A stretch of 64,000 nt of DNA from Clostridium tunisiense TJ (GTDB lineage Bacteria; Bacillota; Clostridia; Clostridiales; Clostridiaceae), in assembly GCF_000300195.1 (NCBI RefSeq), contig NZ_AMQH01000009.1, positions 62,001 through 126,000 on the forward strand, read 5' to 3'. Shown here piece after piece: positions 18,565-27,482 of the stretch. How positions within the stretch are numbered: the stretch's first letter is position 1; the number at the start of each line of letters is the position of its first letter. Below the pieces are notes generated by a model that was not told the DNA's origin, made no database searches, and saw only the letters and a list, made by a program, of their open reading frames with translations. The position numbers were made by a program, and so were the translations under genes.

Positions 18565-19296
18565 TTATATTTTTAAAGACCTTTTGTATTTCATATATTC
18601 TCTTATGCCTAAACTAACATACACTATACCTAAAATCAGCCAAAACCCTCCCCAGCCTTGTTTATCTTGTAAATCTGCTATTCCTACAACTAATATTCCA
18701 AGCCCTGAAAATAGGTATATCTTACACATGGTTTTGCTGCTTATTAATTCACTATTACATTTTCCATACTTTTTCATTTGCTTAATTCTAGAACTATAGG
18801 CTATATAAGGCATGAAGCTAAAAATAAATATAACAAAATCAATTACTAACAATAGCTGGAAAATTATAGATATAGGTCTTATAAACACAAAAGAAAGGAC
18901 TAATAAAGCTATTAATACTAGGCCTATTATGGAAAATACAATTGATCCCTTTTTCATTTGGTTTTTCATTTTTATATACTTATCTATTTCGGTTTTGCTA
19001 TCACTGTAAATAGGCTTAGTACCTTCTTGTGCTGAGAAAATATACATTTGATTTTCTACAGAAACCACAGGAGTCCAGCCTGCTTCCTTGAAAATAGCAA
19101 AATACTCTTCATTTGCCTCATTTTGATAATCTAAACTGTACACTATATTTTGAGGCTCAGCTTTTCTTAGTTTATAGAAAAATCCCCCTACTATTTTATC
19201 TAGTATCCAGCCTTCTCTTGCATATTTTCTAAGCTTTTCTAAATCGCTCTCTTCGCTGAAGGCAAGTCCTCCAATCATTACATACTTATTCTTCAT
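18565..19296 (-). CDS. DUF2812 membrane protein (short form)
   Basis: A 243-residue protein with DUF2812 features: LRKYAREGWILDKIVGGFFYKLRKAEPQ, IFKEAGWTPV, then four membrane helices (about 116-232). It lacks the long C-terminal tail of the paralogue at 15118. A 16-base gap to the upstream PadR gene holds GGGGGT, so both are in one transcript. Function is unknown. Confidence 0.82.
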   Translation of the reverse strand: MKNKYVMIGGLAFSEESDLEKLRKYAREGWILDKIVGGFFYKLRKAEPQNIVYSLDYQNEANEEYFAIFKEAGWTPVVSVENQMYIFSAQEGTKPIYSDSKTEIDKYIKMKNQMKKGSIVFSIIGLVLIALLVLSFVFIRPISIIFQLLLVIDFVIFIFSFMPYIAYSSRIKQMKKYGKCNSELISSKTMCKIYLFSGLGILVVGIADLQDKQGWGGFWLILGIVYVSLGIREYMKYKRSLKI

Positions 19297-19312
19297 AAAA
19301 ATACCCCCTTTT

Positions 19313-19633
19313 CTACCCTAAAAAATTCTCTGCAAATTTAACCATTTGCTTTTTTCTCTCAATTTCTTTTTTCAGCATTTCTCTACCCTTATCTGTAATT
19401 TTGTATACTTTTTTACTTTCATCAGTGTCAGCACTTAACTCCACTAACTCCGCTGCTAAAAGTTTTTTTAGCGTGGTGTAAAGTGATGCTGGTCCAATGA
19501 CAACTTCATTGTTGGTAAACTTCTCAATAGTTTTCATAATTAGATAGCCATGCTTTTCATCAATAACACTAGATAAAATGTAAAAAGCTGAATCTGTTAA
19601 TTCCCCAATATCAATTGAATCTTTTCTTGGCAT
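19313..19633 (-). CDS. PadR-family transcriptional repressor
   Basis: A 106-residue winged-helix protein: LTDSAFYILSSVIDEKHGYLIMK, IGPASLYTTLKKLLAAELVEL, then YKITDKGREML. AAGGAG precedes the ATG. Its promoter carries two 17-bp palindromes, arranged as in the other cassette but of different sequence, implying that each PadR controls its own promoter and that the two circuits are insulated. The partner is the DUF2812 protein downstream. Confidence 0.9.
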   Translation of the reverse strand: MPRKDSIDIGELTDSAFYILSSVIDEKHGYLIMKTIEKFTNNEVVIGPASLYTTLKKLLAAELVELSADTDESKKVYKITDKGREMLKKEIERKKQMVKFAENFLG

Positions 19634-19654
19634 AAAATTCTCCTTAATCTTTTT

Positions 19655-19712
19655 ATATCATTTAATGATATATCCTTAAATATAATATATCATTAAATGA
19701 TATACGTGTCAA
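19655..19712 (-). promoter_or_regulatory. Second PadR promoter with two palindromic operators
   Basis: Minus-strand -35 TTGACA (19712-19707), 17-base spacer, -10 TATATT (19689-19684). ATATCATTTAATGATAT lies at 19655-19671 and ATATCATTAAATGATAT at 19687-19703, the latter over the spacer and -10. Confidence 0.8.
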
Positions 19713-19843
19713 TTACTTACATACTTGTCTTATTATTATAAGTGAAGATTTTTTTATAAATCTTTTTTTATTAGTCTTTCTAGTTTGTAGCCACCGAAAA
19801 TTGCTTCCTGGCTTTTGCAGAAAAAATTTTTACCCTGGAAGTC

Positions 19844-19925
19844 TTTACAACTGAAAAAAAACTGTGGTAAAATTAAGTTAGATATCTAACTATTAGATAC
19901 TTAACTATTTGATGTCTAAGTATTA
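19844..19925 (+). promoter_or_regulatory. MarR promoter and operator cluster
   Basis: A -35 TTTACA (19844-19849) and -10 TAAAAT (19868-19873) are separated by 18 bases. Just downstream is a 14-bp palindrome GTTAGATATCTAAC (19877-19890), followed by the related half-sites TTAGATACTTAA and TTTGATGTCTAA. This three-fold array overlaps the transcription start region, as expected for autorepression by the adjacent MarR protein. Confidence 0.7.
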
Positions 19926-19947
19926 AATATTATATTCGGAGGTACTT

Positions 19948-20379
19948 ATGAAAGAATTACATAAAGCAATTATAAAACTATCAAAAACTCATAGAAAGCT
20001 TGCTTTCAGGGAGTTTGCTAAGATTGATTTAACAGAGGGACAGCCTAAAATACTGAGCTTTCTTGCGAAGAATAATGGATGCATTCAAAAGGATATTGCT
20101 GACAATTGTAGGATTAAACCTGCAACTGTAACTAGTGTACTTTCTAACATGGAAAAAGCAGGTCTTATTTATAGAAGCCAAAATAGCGAAAACCGAAGAA
20201 TTTTAAACGTCTTTTTAACTGATAAGGGAGTAAAAGCTCAAAAGCAGGTTGGAGTGATATTTAATAATATAGATGACCTTTGTTTTAAGGGTTTTTCAGA
20301 AGAAGAAAGGCTTCAGGCTATTGAATTATTAGATAGAATTCAAAGTAATTTAGATGGAAAGGAAAATAATAATGATTAG
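19948..20379 (+). CDS. MarR-family transcriptional regulator
   Basis: A 143-residue winged-helix dimer: LTEGQPKILSFLAKNNGCIQKDIADNC, RIKPATVTSVLSNMEKAGLIYRS, and wing ENRRILNVFLTDKG. It is first of three overlapping genes with two ABC exporter subunits, so it most likely represses this drug-efflux operon and is released by a substrate. GGAGGT precedes ATG. Confidence 0.92.
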   Translation: MKELHKAIIKLSKTHRKLAFREFAKIDLTEGQPKILSFLAKNNGCIQKDIADNCRIKPATVTSVLSNMEKAGLIYRSQNSENRRILNVFLTDKGVKAQKQVGVIFNNIDDLCFKGFSEEERLQAIELLDRIQSNLDGKENNND

Positions 20380-22102
20380 GCTATTAAGATTTTTAAAAGG
20401 TAGTGCAATCCTATGTGCAATTATTGCACCTTTAATGATGCTCTTAGAGGTTTCCATGGATTTAATGCAGCCAACTTTTATGTCTCAAATAATAGATGTT
20501 GGTGTAGCTGGTAGCAACACACCCTATATTTTATCTATAGGAGGCAAAATGCTTTTAGCTGCTTTTCTTGGATTAATAGGTGGCAGTGGCTGCTCCTTTT
20601 TTGCGTCTATCGCTACCATGAAACTAGGCCAGAATTTAAGACAAGGGTTATTTAATAAAATTCAAACCCTATCCTTCCATGAAATTGATGCCTTAAAAAC
20701 TTCCTCACTAATTACAATGTTAACTAATGATGTAACACAAGTTCAAAACATGATGCTCACTGCCTTAAGAATAATGGTTAGAGCACCCTTTCTTTGTATA
20801 GGTAGTATTATAATGTCCTACTACCTCAGTCCAAAACTTGCAACCATATACTTAATAGCCTTACCTATAATAATTCTTGCTATAATTTTTATACTAAAAT
20901 ATTCCTACCCCCTTTTTCTATTACTTCAAAGCAAACTTGATAACATAAATCTAGTTATGAGAGAAAATATCTTGGGAGTAAAGGTAATAAAGGTATTCAA
21001 TATTATAGATAAACAACTTCATAGGTTTAACAGAGCTAATGAAGAGTTAAAAAACGCAAACATTAAAGCACAAAATGTAAATATGATTCTCTGGCCAATA
21101 GTGTCTTTTGTAATGAACCTTACTGTAATAGCTGTTATTTGGTTTGGGGGCATTATGGTGAGTAAGGACCTTCTTCAAGTGGGAATTATAATGGCTTTTA
21201 TAAATTATATTACTCAAACCATGAATTCTCTTATAGCCTTAATAACCATAGTAATCAACTATTCTCGGGCAAAGGCCTCTGCAGATAGAATCAACAAAGT
21301 ATTTTCCATGGTTCCCTCTATTGAAAACAAGAAACAAGCTAAAAACTTTGATAACTATGAAATAGAATTTAAAAATGTTTCCTTTAAGTATAACGAGACC
21401 AGTGAATACGTACTAAAGAACATAAATTTTAATATTAACCAAGGGGAAAAGGTTGGTATAATCGGAAGCACAGGTTCTGGTAAAAGCACTTTAGTAAGCC
21501 TCATTGCAAGGTTATATGACGTTACAGAGGGGGAAGTGCTAATAGGTGGAATGAATATAAAAGATATAAATCTAACTCAACTTAGAGAAAATATAAGTCT
21601 AGTTTCTCAGGAAAATACTATCTTCTCTGGAACCATAGAGGATAACATAAAGTTTGGTAACTTATCAGCTGATGAAAATATGCTCATTGAAACTTCCAAG
21701 GATGCAGAAGCTTATGACTTTATAATGAAGAAAGAAAAGGATTTTCAAAGTAATATTGAGCAAAGAGGTCACAATCTTTCTGGTGGCCAAAAACAGCGTA
21801 TTTGCATAGCTAGAGCTCTCATAAAAAATAGTAAAATCTTCATCATGGATGATTCAACTAGTGCACTAGACATGGCAACAGAAGCAAGACTTCAAAACTC
21901 CATAAAGAAAAGACTTAAGGATAAGACCATGATTGTTATTGCTCAAAGGATTTCAGGAGTTATGGATGCAGATAAAATCATTGTAATTGATAATGGTGAA
22001 ATAAGTGCCATTGGTTCTCATGACTATTTAATGAATAACAATGAAATTTATAGAAGTATAGCTATTTCACAACTAGGAGAGGATGTGAAGAAAATTGGCT
22101 AG
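20372..22102 (+). CDS. Heterodimeric ABC multidrug exporter, degenerate-site subunit
   Basis: A 576-residue protein starting at ATG 20372, which overlaps the MarR stop by 8 bases; GGAAAGGA lies upstream. Six membrane helices (1-310) precede an ATPase domain with Walker A GSTGSGKST, signature LSGGQ and Walker B IFIMDDSTSALD. The catalytic glutamate is replaced by aspartate and the switch residue is Gln (IAQR rather than His), as in TM287 or BmrC. This subunit therefore supplies the non-hydrolysing site in a dimer with the next gene product. Confidence 0.92.
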   Translation: MIRLLRFLKGSAILCAIIAPLMMLLEVSMDLMQPTFMSQIIDVGVAGSNTPYILSIGGKMLLAAFLGLIGGSGCSFFASIATMKLGQNLRQGLFNKIQTLSFHEIDALKTSSLITMLTNDVTQVQNMMLTALRIMVRAPFLCIGSIIMSYYLSPKLATIYLIALPIIILAIIFILKYSYPLFLLLQSKLDNINLVMRENILGVKVIKVFNIIDKQLHRFNRANEELKNANIKAQNVNMILWPIVSFVMNLTVIAVIWFGGIMVSKDLLQVGIIMAFINYITQTMNSLIALITIVINYSRAKASADRINKVFSMVPSIENKKQAKNFDNYEIEFKNVSFKYNETSEYVLKNINFNINQGEKVGIIGSTGSGKSTLVSLIARLYDVTEGEVLIGGMNIKDINLTQLRENISLVSQENTIFSGTIEDNIKFGNLSADENMLIETSKDAEAYDFIMKKEKDFQSNIEQRGHNLSGGQKQRICIARALIKNSKIFIMDDSTSALDMATEARLQNSIKKRLKDKTMIVIAQRISGVMDADKIIVIDNGEISAIGSHDYLMNNNEIYRSIAISQLGEDVKKIG

Positions 22103-23918
22103 TCAAAAGGAATTTTCAATACAAAGACCTGGAGTTGACCACAGCAGTAGATTCAATAGAAAAAAAGAAAAACTAAAGGATCCTGTAGGAACTATGTGGA
22201 GAATTCTTCGATATTTAGGCGGTAAAAAGTGGGCCTTAGCTATTACCTTTACCCTTTCTTTCATAGTAACCATAACTTCCATTGTGGGAACAAGGATTAA
22301 TGGCTATGCTATAGACAAATATATTCAAAATAAAGATTTAACTGGTCTTGCCTATATTTGTTTGGTTTTAGGTATCATATACCTGGTAAACATTGCAGCT
22401 ACCTTCTTTCAAAATAGATTAATGGTTTATATCTCTCAACTTACCTCTTCAAATATTAGAAAGGATTTATTTGTAAGCATTCAAAGTCTTCCTTTGAAAT
22501 ATTTTGATACTCATTCTAGTGGAGATATTATGAGTAGGTTAACTAATGACGTAGACAATATTAGTATGACCCTATCCCAAAGTGTAACTCAATTTTTCTC
22601 TGGGATTATAAATATAGTAGGAATGCTTATTGCTATGCTTATACTAAGCCCTTCTCTTACTGTGATTACCCTCGTTACTACTCCACTTATGCTGATTATT
22701 ACAAAGGTTCTTGTAGCAAAAACTCAACCTTTCTTTGTAAAACAACAAAGGGAGCTAGGTAATCTTAATGGCTATATTGAAGAAATAATTTCAGCACAAA
22801 AAACTGTAATTTTATTTTCAGAAGAGGAAAGAGTAAAGGAGCAATTTGCCGAGATAAATAAGAGGTTAACTAATAGTGCAATTTTTGCTCAAGGCTTTTC
22901 TGGATTTATGGGACCAGTAAATAACTTTATAAATAACCTATCCTATCTTATAGTTGCAGTCTTTGGTGGATACCTAGCTATCTCTGGCAAGGATGGTTTA
23001 ACTGTAGGAATCATTCTAACCTTTATTATTTATATGAGAAGCTTTACTAGACCAATCAATGAAATACTGAACCTGTTCAATACTATACAAAGTGCTCTAG
23101 CAGGTGGGGAAAGAGTTTTTGACATTATAGATGAGGACAAGGAAAAAGATGCTTTAAATGCTGAAGACATTAAGTCTCTTGAAGGTAATGTTAAATTTGA
23201 GAAAGTAAACTTCTCTTACACTAAGGATAAAAAAATCTTAAAAAACTTGAGCTTAGAGGCTGAAAAAGGCAGTCTAGTCGCGGTGGTAGGCCCTACTGGT
23301 TCTGGTAAAACCACCATAATAAACTTATTAACTAACTTCTATGACATGGATAGTGGAAGAATATCTATTGATGGTAAAGATATAAATACTATTAAAAAGG
23401 AAAGCCTACGACGAAACGTATCCATGGTACTACAAGATACTTTCCTATTTTCAGAAACAGTTATGGAAAACATAAGATATGGAAATATTACAGCAAGTGA
23501 TGAACAGGTTATAGAAGCAGCAAAGCTAGCAAATGCTCATAATTTTATTATGCAGCTGCCTAACGGATACAACACCGTCTTATCAGACAATGGTAATGAT
23601 TTATCTCATGGCCAAAGACAGCTTTTAGCTATTGCAAGAGCAAGTCTAGCTAAGTCTTCTATATTAATATTAGATGAAGCCACCTCTTCCATCGACACTC
23701 GTACAGAGATGGAAATTCAAAAGGCTCTGCTGAATCTAATGAAGAGGAAAACTACTTTTGTTATAGCTCATAGATTGAGCACTATTAAAAATGCTAATAA
23801 GATAATAGTTCTAATGGATGGAAAAATTGTTGAAACCGGAACTCATCATGTTCTTATTGAAAAAGATGGTTTCTATGCAGATTTATATAATAGTCAGTTT
23901 AGAACAGGTTTAGCTTAG
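22095..23918 (+). CDS. Heterodimeric ABC multidrug exporter, catalytic subunit
   Basis: A 607-residue protein starting at TTG 22095, overlapping the previous gene by 8 bases; AGGAG lies upstream. Six membrane helices precede an ATPase with Walker A GPTGSGKTT, Walker B LILDEATSSID and switch IAHR, all canonical. Its signature is LSHGQ rather than LSGGQ, the complementary defect expected in the partner of a degenerate subunit, as in TM288 or BmrD. The substrate is probably a hydrophobic drug. Confidence 0.92.
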   Translation: MASQKEFSIQRPGVDHSSRFNRKKEKLKDPVGTMWRILRYLGGKKWALAITFTLSFIVTITSIVGTRINGYAIDKYIQNKDLTGLAYICLVLGIIYLVNIAATFFQNRLMVYISQLTSSNIRKDLFVSIQSLPLKYFDTHSSGDIMSRLTNDVDNISMTLSQSVTQFFSGIINIVGMLIAMLILSPSLTVITLVTTPLMLIITKVLVAKTQPFFVKQQRELGNLNGYIEEIISAQKTVILFSEEERVKEQFAEINKRLTNSAIFAQGFSGFMGPVNNFINNLSYLIVAVFGGYLAISGKDGLTVGIILTFIIYMRSFTRPINEILNLFNTIQSALAGGERVFDIIDEDKEKDALNAEDIKSLEGNVKFEKVNFSYTKDKKILKNLSLEAEKGSLVAVVGPTGSGKTTIINLLTNFYDMDSGRISIDGKDINTIKKESLRRNVSMVLQDTFLFSETVMENIRYGNITASDEQVIEAAKLANAHNFIMQLPNGYNTVLSDNGNDLSHGQRQLLAIARASLAKSSILILDEATSSIDTRTEMEIQKALLNLMKRKTTFVIAHRLSTIKNANKIIVLMDGKIVETGTHHVLIEKDGFYADLYNSQFRTGLA

Positions 23919-24011
23919 AGAGTAACTACACCTATATTCAAAGTAAAACTCTATATACTAGTGGAAATTTTTGTACTACTTAATGTAAATAAACTTAAAG
24001 GAGAAATATAT

Positions 24012-24635
24012 ATGACTGAATTTTGGGAAGCAAGTTTTATAGAAAAACAAATGATGTGGGGTCTTGAGCCTTCACACTCAGCTATCTTAGCAAAGGACCT
24101 TTTTCTTAAGGAAAAGGCTAAAGATATATTAATACCTGGCATTGGTTATGGAAGAAACGCAAAGATCTTTTCTGATAATGGAATGAATGTAACAGGTATT
24201 GAGATATCAAAAACGGCCATTGATTTGGCAGAACAAAATGGACTTGAAGCTAAAATTTATCATGGTTCAGTAACAGATATGCCTATTGATGACAAACTTT
24301 ATGATGGCATATTCTGTTATGGGCTTATCCACTTATTAAATGAAGATGAAAGAAGTAAATTAATAAAAGATTGCTATAATCAGCTAAAACCAAATGGGTA
24401 CATGGTATTCACAGCGGTTTCAAAAAAAGCTCCAATGTACGGAAAAGGTACACAACTAGCCAAAGATTACTTTGAGACCACCTATGGAGTAAAACTGTTT
24501 TTTTATGATGCTGACTCAGTTAAACAAGAGTTTGGAAAGTATGGATTAGTAGAAGTTTCAGAAGTTGATGAGCAGGACGGCCATAAAGATGATAAGCCTC
24601 CAATGACCTTTACTTTTATAAAATGTAAAAAATAA
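24012..24635 (+). CDS. Class I SAM-dependent methyltransferase
   Basis: A 207-residue protein starting at ATG 24012 behind AAAGGAG. The SAM-binding motif I is ILIPGIGYGRNAKIF, the acidic residue of motif II is in GIEIS, and YDGIFCYGLIHLL is motif IV. It resembles thiopurine or tellurite-resistance (TehB-like) small-molecule methyltransferases. The substrate is unknown. It sits about 90 bases after the exporter operon and might be cotranscribed. Confidence 0.85.
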   Translation: MTEFWEASFIEKQMMWGLEPSHSAILAKDLFLKEKAKDILIPGIGYGRNAKIFSDNGMNVTGIEISKTAIDLAEQNGLEAKIYHGSVTDMPIDDKLYDGIFCYGLIHLLNEDERSKLIKDCYNQLKPNGYMVFTAVSKKAPMYGKGTQLAKDYFETTYGVKLFFYDADSVKQEFGKYGLVEVSEVDEQDGHKDDKPPMTFTFIKCKK

Positions 24636-24653
24636 CATTAAAGATAGTTGAAT

Positions 24654-24696
24654 AAAAAACAGCAGCAATACTTATTAATATTGCTGCTGTTTTTTC
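24654..24696. terminator. Bidirectional terminator
   Basis: AAAAACAGCAGCAATA pairs perfectly with TATTGCTGCTGTTTTT. A closely similar stem (GTAGCAGTAATA/TATTGCTGCTAC) occurs 570 bases on at 25234-25275. Confidence 0.9.
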
Positions 24697-24718
24697 AATA
24701 CTTATGATATTTTATTAA

Positions 24719-25123
24719 TTATATCAGTAAATCTCTTATCTCAATTTCTGTACCTTCTGGTGCTTTAATTTTAAATAGATACCCGTCTTCAACTTTATAC
24801 ACTATTTCTCCATTTTTCACCTTGAAGCTGTTGCATCCTAATTTTCTTATTCTATCAAATTCTTCTTGAACATTATCCACTAAAAAACACATATGCACTA
24901 TTCCTTCATTGGATGAACTCCAGCTATTTAATTTCTCTTCTTTTTTACCAGTTTGCAACTCAATCATAAATTCTCCTAGCCTTAACCAGGTATTAAATGC
25001 TCGGTTATGAAAATTTGGTGTTTCTGAAACTAATTCAAATCCCAAAATTTCAGTGTAAAATTCAAGTGATTCATTATATTTTTCAGTTTGGATACAAACA
25101 TGATGCATCATCCTTATGCTCAT
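24719..25123 (-). CDS. VOC-superfamily (glyoxalase-like) protein
   Basis: A 134-residue protein with two beta-alpha-beta-beta-beta modules. The four metal-ligand positions of the family are kept: His in MMHHVCI, Glu in FMIELQ, His in IVHMCF and Glu in TEIEIRD. It could be a glyoxalase, an epimerase or a thiol-transferase; sequence alone does not decide. AGGAGG precedes the ATG. It is monocistronic between two similar terminators. Confidence 0.88.
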   Translation of the reverse strand: MSIRMMHHVCIQTEKYNESLEFYTEILGFELVSETPNFHNRAFNTWLRLGEFMIELQTGKKEEKLNSWSSSNEGIVHMCFLVDNVQEEFDRIRKLGCNSFKVKNGEIVYKVEDGYLFKIKAPEGTEIEIRDLLI

Positions 25124-25233
25124 AATAATCCCTCCTAAAATAAATTAATAGATAAATATTTTGCATATTTATTGTAAATGCACCCTAGCATTATACTTCA
25201 AAGACATTGCAAATACAATTTACCAATGTAAAT

Positions 25234-25277
25234 AAAAAGTAGCAGTAATACTCGTTGATATTGCTGCTACTTTTACA
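25234..25277 (-). terminator. Terminator of the ABC-F gene
   Basis: AAAAGTAGCAGTAATA pairs with TATTGCTGCTACTTTT; the left A-run is a U-tract on the minus strand. Confidence 0.85.
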
Positions 25278-25323
25278 TTATTATTTACTAACCTCAGTCA
25301 TATATAACCGGCTTATGGCATTG

Positions 25324-26880
25324 TTATACTATTTTAGTTGTCCAATCCTCACAGTTCCACACTTCAGTTACTACATCTCTATAGAATTCTGGTTCGTGGC
25401 AAACGATTAGTATTGAACCTTTATATTCTTTTAATGCTCTTTTTAGTTCATCCTTAGCATCTACGTCTAGGTGGTTAGTAGGCTCGTCAAGGATTAGAAT
25501 GTTTGTTTCATTGTTTATAAGTTTTGCAAGTCTAACTTTTGCAGCTTCTCCTCCTGAAAGCACCATTACCATACTTTCAATATGCTTAGTAGTAAGACCA
25601 CATTTAGCTAAAGCTGCACGAACTTCGTATTGAGTATATCCAGGGAACTCTTTCCAGAATTCATCAATACAAGTGTTATTGTTTCCTTCTCTGCTTTCTT
25701 GCTCGAAGTATCCAATATGTTGGTAATCTCCAAGTTCTACTTCTCCGCTTATTGGTTTTATTTGACCCATTAAACTCTTAAGAAGTGTAGTTTTTCCAAG
25801 ACCATTTGAACCTACAAGGGCAATCTTTTGACCTCTTTCCATGTAAAGGTTAAGAGGTTTTGTAAGTGGACTATCATATCCTATAACTAAATCCTTAGTT
25901 TCAAATATCATCTTTCCTGAAGCTCTTGCTGGCTTAAAGTTAAAGGTTGGTTTTGGCTTTTCTTTTGAAAGCTCTATTCTATCTATTTTATCTAGCTTCT
26001 TTTGTCTAGACTTAGCCATGTTAGCTGTTGCAACGTTAGCTTTGTTTCTAGCAACGAAGTCCTCAAGTCTTGCAATTTCTGCTTGTTGTCTATCATAGGC
26101 AATTTCTAGCTGTTTTTTCTTAACTTCATATATTCTTTCAAATTCTTCATAGTTTCCAACATATCTTGTAAGCTGTCTATTTTCTACATGATATATTAGG
26201 TTAATTACTGAATTTAAGAAAGGAATATCGTGTGATATTAGTATAAAAGCATTTTCATAAGCATTTAGGAATCTCTTAAGCCACTCAATGTGAGCCTCAT
26301 CTAAATAGTTTGTAGGCTCATCTAGAAGTAATATATCAGGAGTTTCAAGAAGAAGTTTTGCAAGTAAAACTTTAGTTCTTTGTCCTCCACTTAAGTCTGT
26401 AACATCTCTATCTAATCCTACATCTAAAATGCCTAAGCCTTTAGCTGTTTCTTCAATCTTTGCATCAATAACATAAAAACCATTATGATCAAGCATATCT
26501 TGAATTATTGCTGTTCTCTCAAGCATTTTCTCAAGTTCTTCTGGAGTTACCTCTCCCATTTTTCCATAAAGCTCATTCATTTCTGCTTCAGCATCAAATA
26601 AATACTGGAAAGCACCTCTTAAAACGTCTCTAATAGTAGCACCTTTTTCAAGAACAGCATGCTGATCCATGTAGCCTACTCTCACATTATTTGACCAAAT
26701 TACTTGACCTTCATCTGGCATAAGCTTACTCGTGATAATGTTCATGAAGGTAGACTTACCTTCTCCGTTAGCTCCAATTAGTCCAACGTGCTCTCCCTTT
26801 AATAATCTAAATGAAACATCTTCAAATATTGCTCTATCTCCAAAGCCATGGCTTATGTTCTTAACTGTTAAAATACTCAT
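25324..26880 (-). CDS. ABC-F protein (YfmM-like)
   Basis: A 518-residue soluble protein with two ATPase domains and no membrane segment. Walker A GANGEGKST and GSNGLGKTT, signatures LSGGQ and LSGGE, Walker B LLLDEPTNYLD and ILDEPTNHLD. The linker between domains is short, as in housekeeping ABC-F proteins, and length and N-terminus (MSILTVKNISHGFGDRAIF) match Bacillus YfmM. ABC-F factors act in the ribosomal E site to relieve stalling. GGGGGAT precedes ATG. Confidence 0.9.
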   Translation of the reverse strand: MSILTVKNISHGFGDRAIFEDVSFRLLKGEHVGLIGANGEGKSTFMNIITSKLMPDEGQVIWSNNVRVGYMDQHAVLEKGATIRDVLRGAFQYLFDAEAEMNELYGKMGEVTPEELEKMLERTAIIQDMLDHNGFYVIDAKIEETAKGLGILDVGLDRDVTDLSGGQRTKVLLAKLLLETPDILLLDEPTNYLDEAHIEWLKRFLNAYENAFILISHDIPFLNSVINLIYHVENRQLTRYVGNYEEFERIYEVKKKQLEIAYDRQQAEIARLEDFVARNKANVATANMAKSRQKKLDKIDRIELSKEKPKPTFNFKPARASGKMIFETKDLVIGYDSPLTKPLNLYMERGQKIALVGSNGLGKTTLLKSLMGQIKPISGEVELGDYQHIGYFEQESREGNNNTCIDEFWKEFPGYTQYEVRAALAKCGLTTKHIESMVMVLSGGEAAKVRLAKLINNETNILILDEPTNHLDVDAKDELKRALKEYKGSILIVCHEPEFYRDVVTEVWNCEDWTTKIV

Positions 26881-27373
26881 TGGTTATCCCCCTATCTTCT
26901 TTCTTTGTTGATTTCTAAGGTAAAGCTTTGATATGTTTAGCTTTAAAGGCCTTAGATAAATTGAGTTGTGTTCCTATATAAGCAGAATTATACTTAACTG
27001 CTATAAAAAATTTTTATATAACTAACCTTAATTCTAACTATTAAATTTAAACTATTTTCTCATAATTCCAATAGTGAAATTTTAAAAATCTAATTTTAAG
27101 ATTTTCTAATTGTAAAATTAGCTTGTATTAAAAAATCAAAACAATAATATTATACTTTATCATAGGACTTTTTTCTATTAGAAATTTTATGTATTATATT
27201 TCTCCTTACCTCCTCACTTTTTTAGGTTTTGTTATGCTTATTTTAATTCCCTTTATTTTCTTATTTATAATGAACTAAATTAGAAGTTTTGGTAATACAC
27301 AAAGACCATATTTTTGCACCCATATCTTTGAAATAGTAAAGAGTACTTTGAAAAATGTATTTGTTTAGAAACT
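26881..27373. other. Long upstream region of the ABC-F gene
   Basis: About 490 AT-rich bases. A 29-codon hydrophobic frame on the plus strand near 27190-27279 lacks a ribosome binding site and is not called. No terminator-like attenuator was found, in contrast to the ABC-F gene at 31792. Confidence 0.35.
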
Positions 27374-27411
27374 AAAGCCCCCCTGGGGGGTAATAATCCC
27401 TAGGAGGCTTT
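27374..27411. repeat. GC-rich hairpin with internal CCCCCCTGGGGGG
   Basis: AAAGCC at 27374 can pair with GGCTTT ending at 27411, and the interior contains a small palindrome CCCCC-CTG-GGGGG type. This is unusually GC-rich for the region. It may be a second terminator element for the Csp-like gene. Confidence 0.5.
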
Positions 27412-27417
27412 ACGGCT

Positions 27418-27443
27418 AAAAAGCATAGATTTTAATCTATGCT
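27418..27443 (-). terminator. Terminator of the Csp-like gene
   Basis: AGCATAGATT pairs with AATCTATGCT around TT; AAAA on the left provides the U-tract in the minus-strand RNA. Confidence 0.85.
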
Positions 27444-27482
27444 CTAAATTCCTCTTTAAGTATAACTTCAAGGAATACTTGG

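Noticed and set aside
27190..27279. 29-codon hydrophobic frame between the ABC-F and Csp-like genes
   Set aside because: No ribosome binding site, low complexity, and AT-rich DNA gives such frames by chance.
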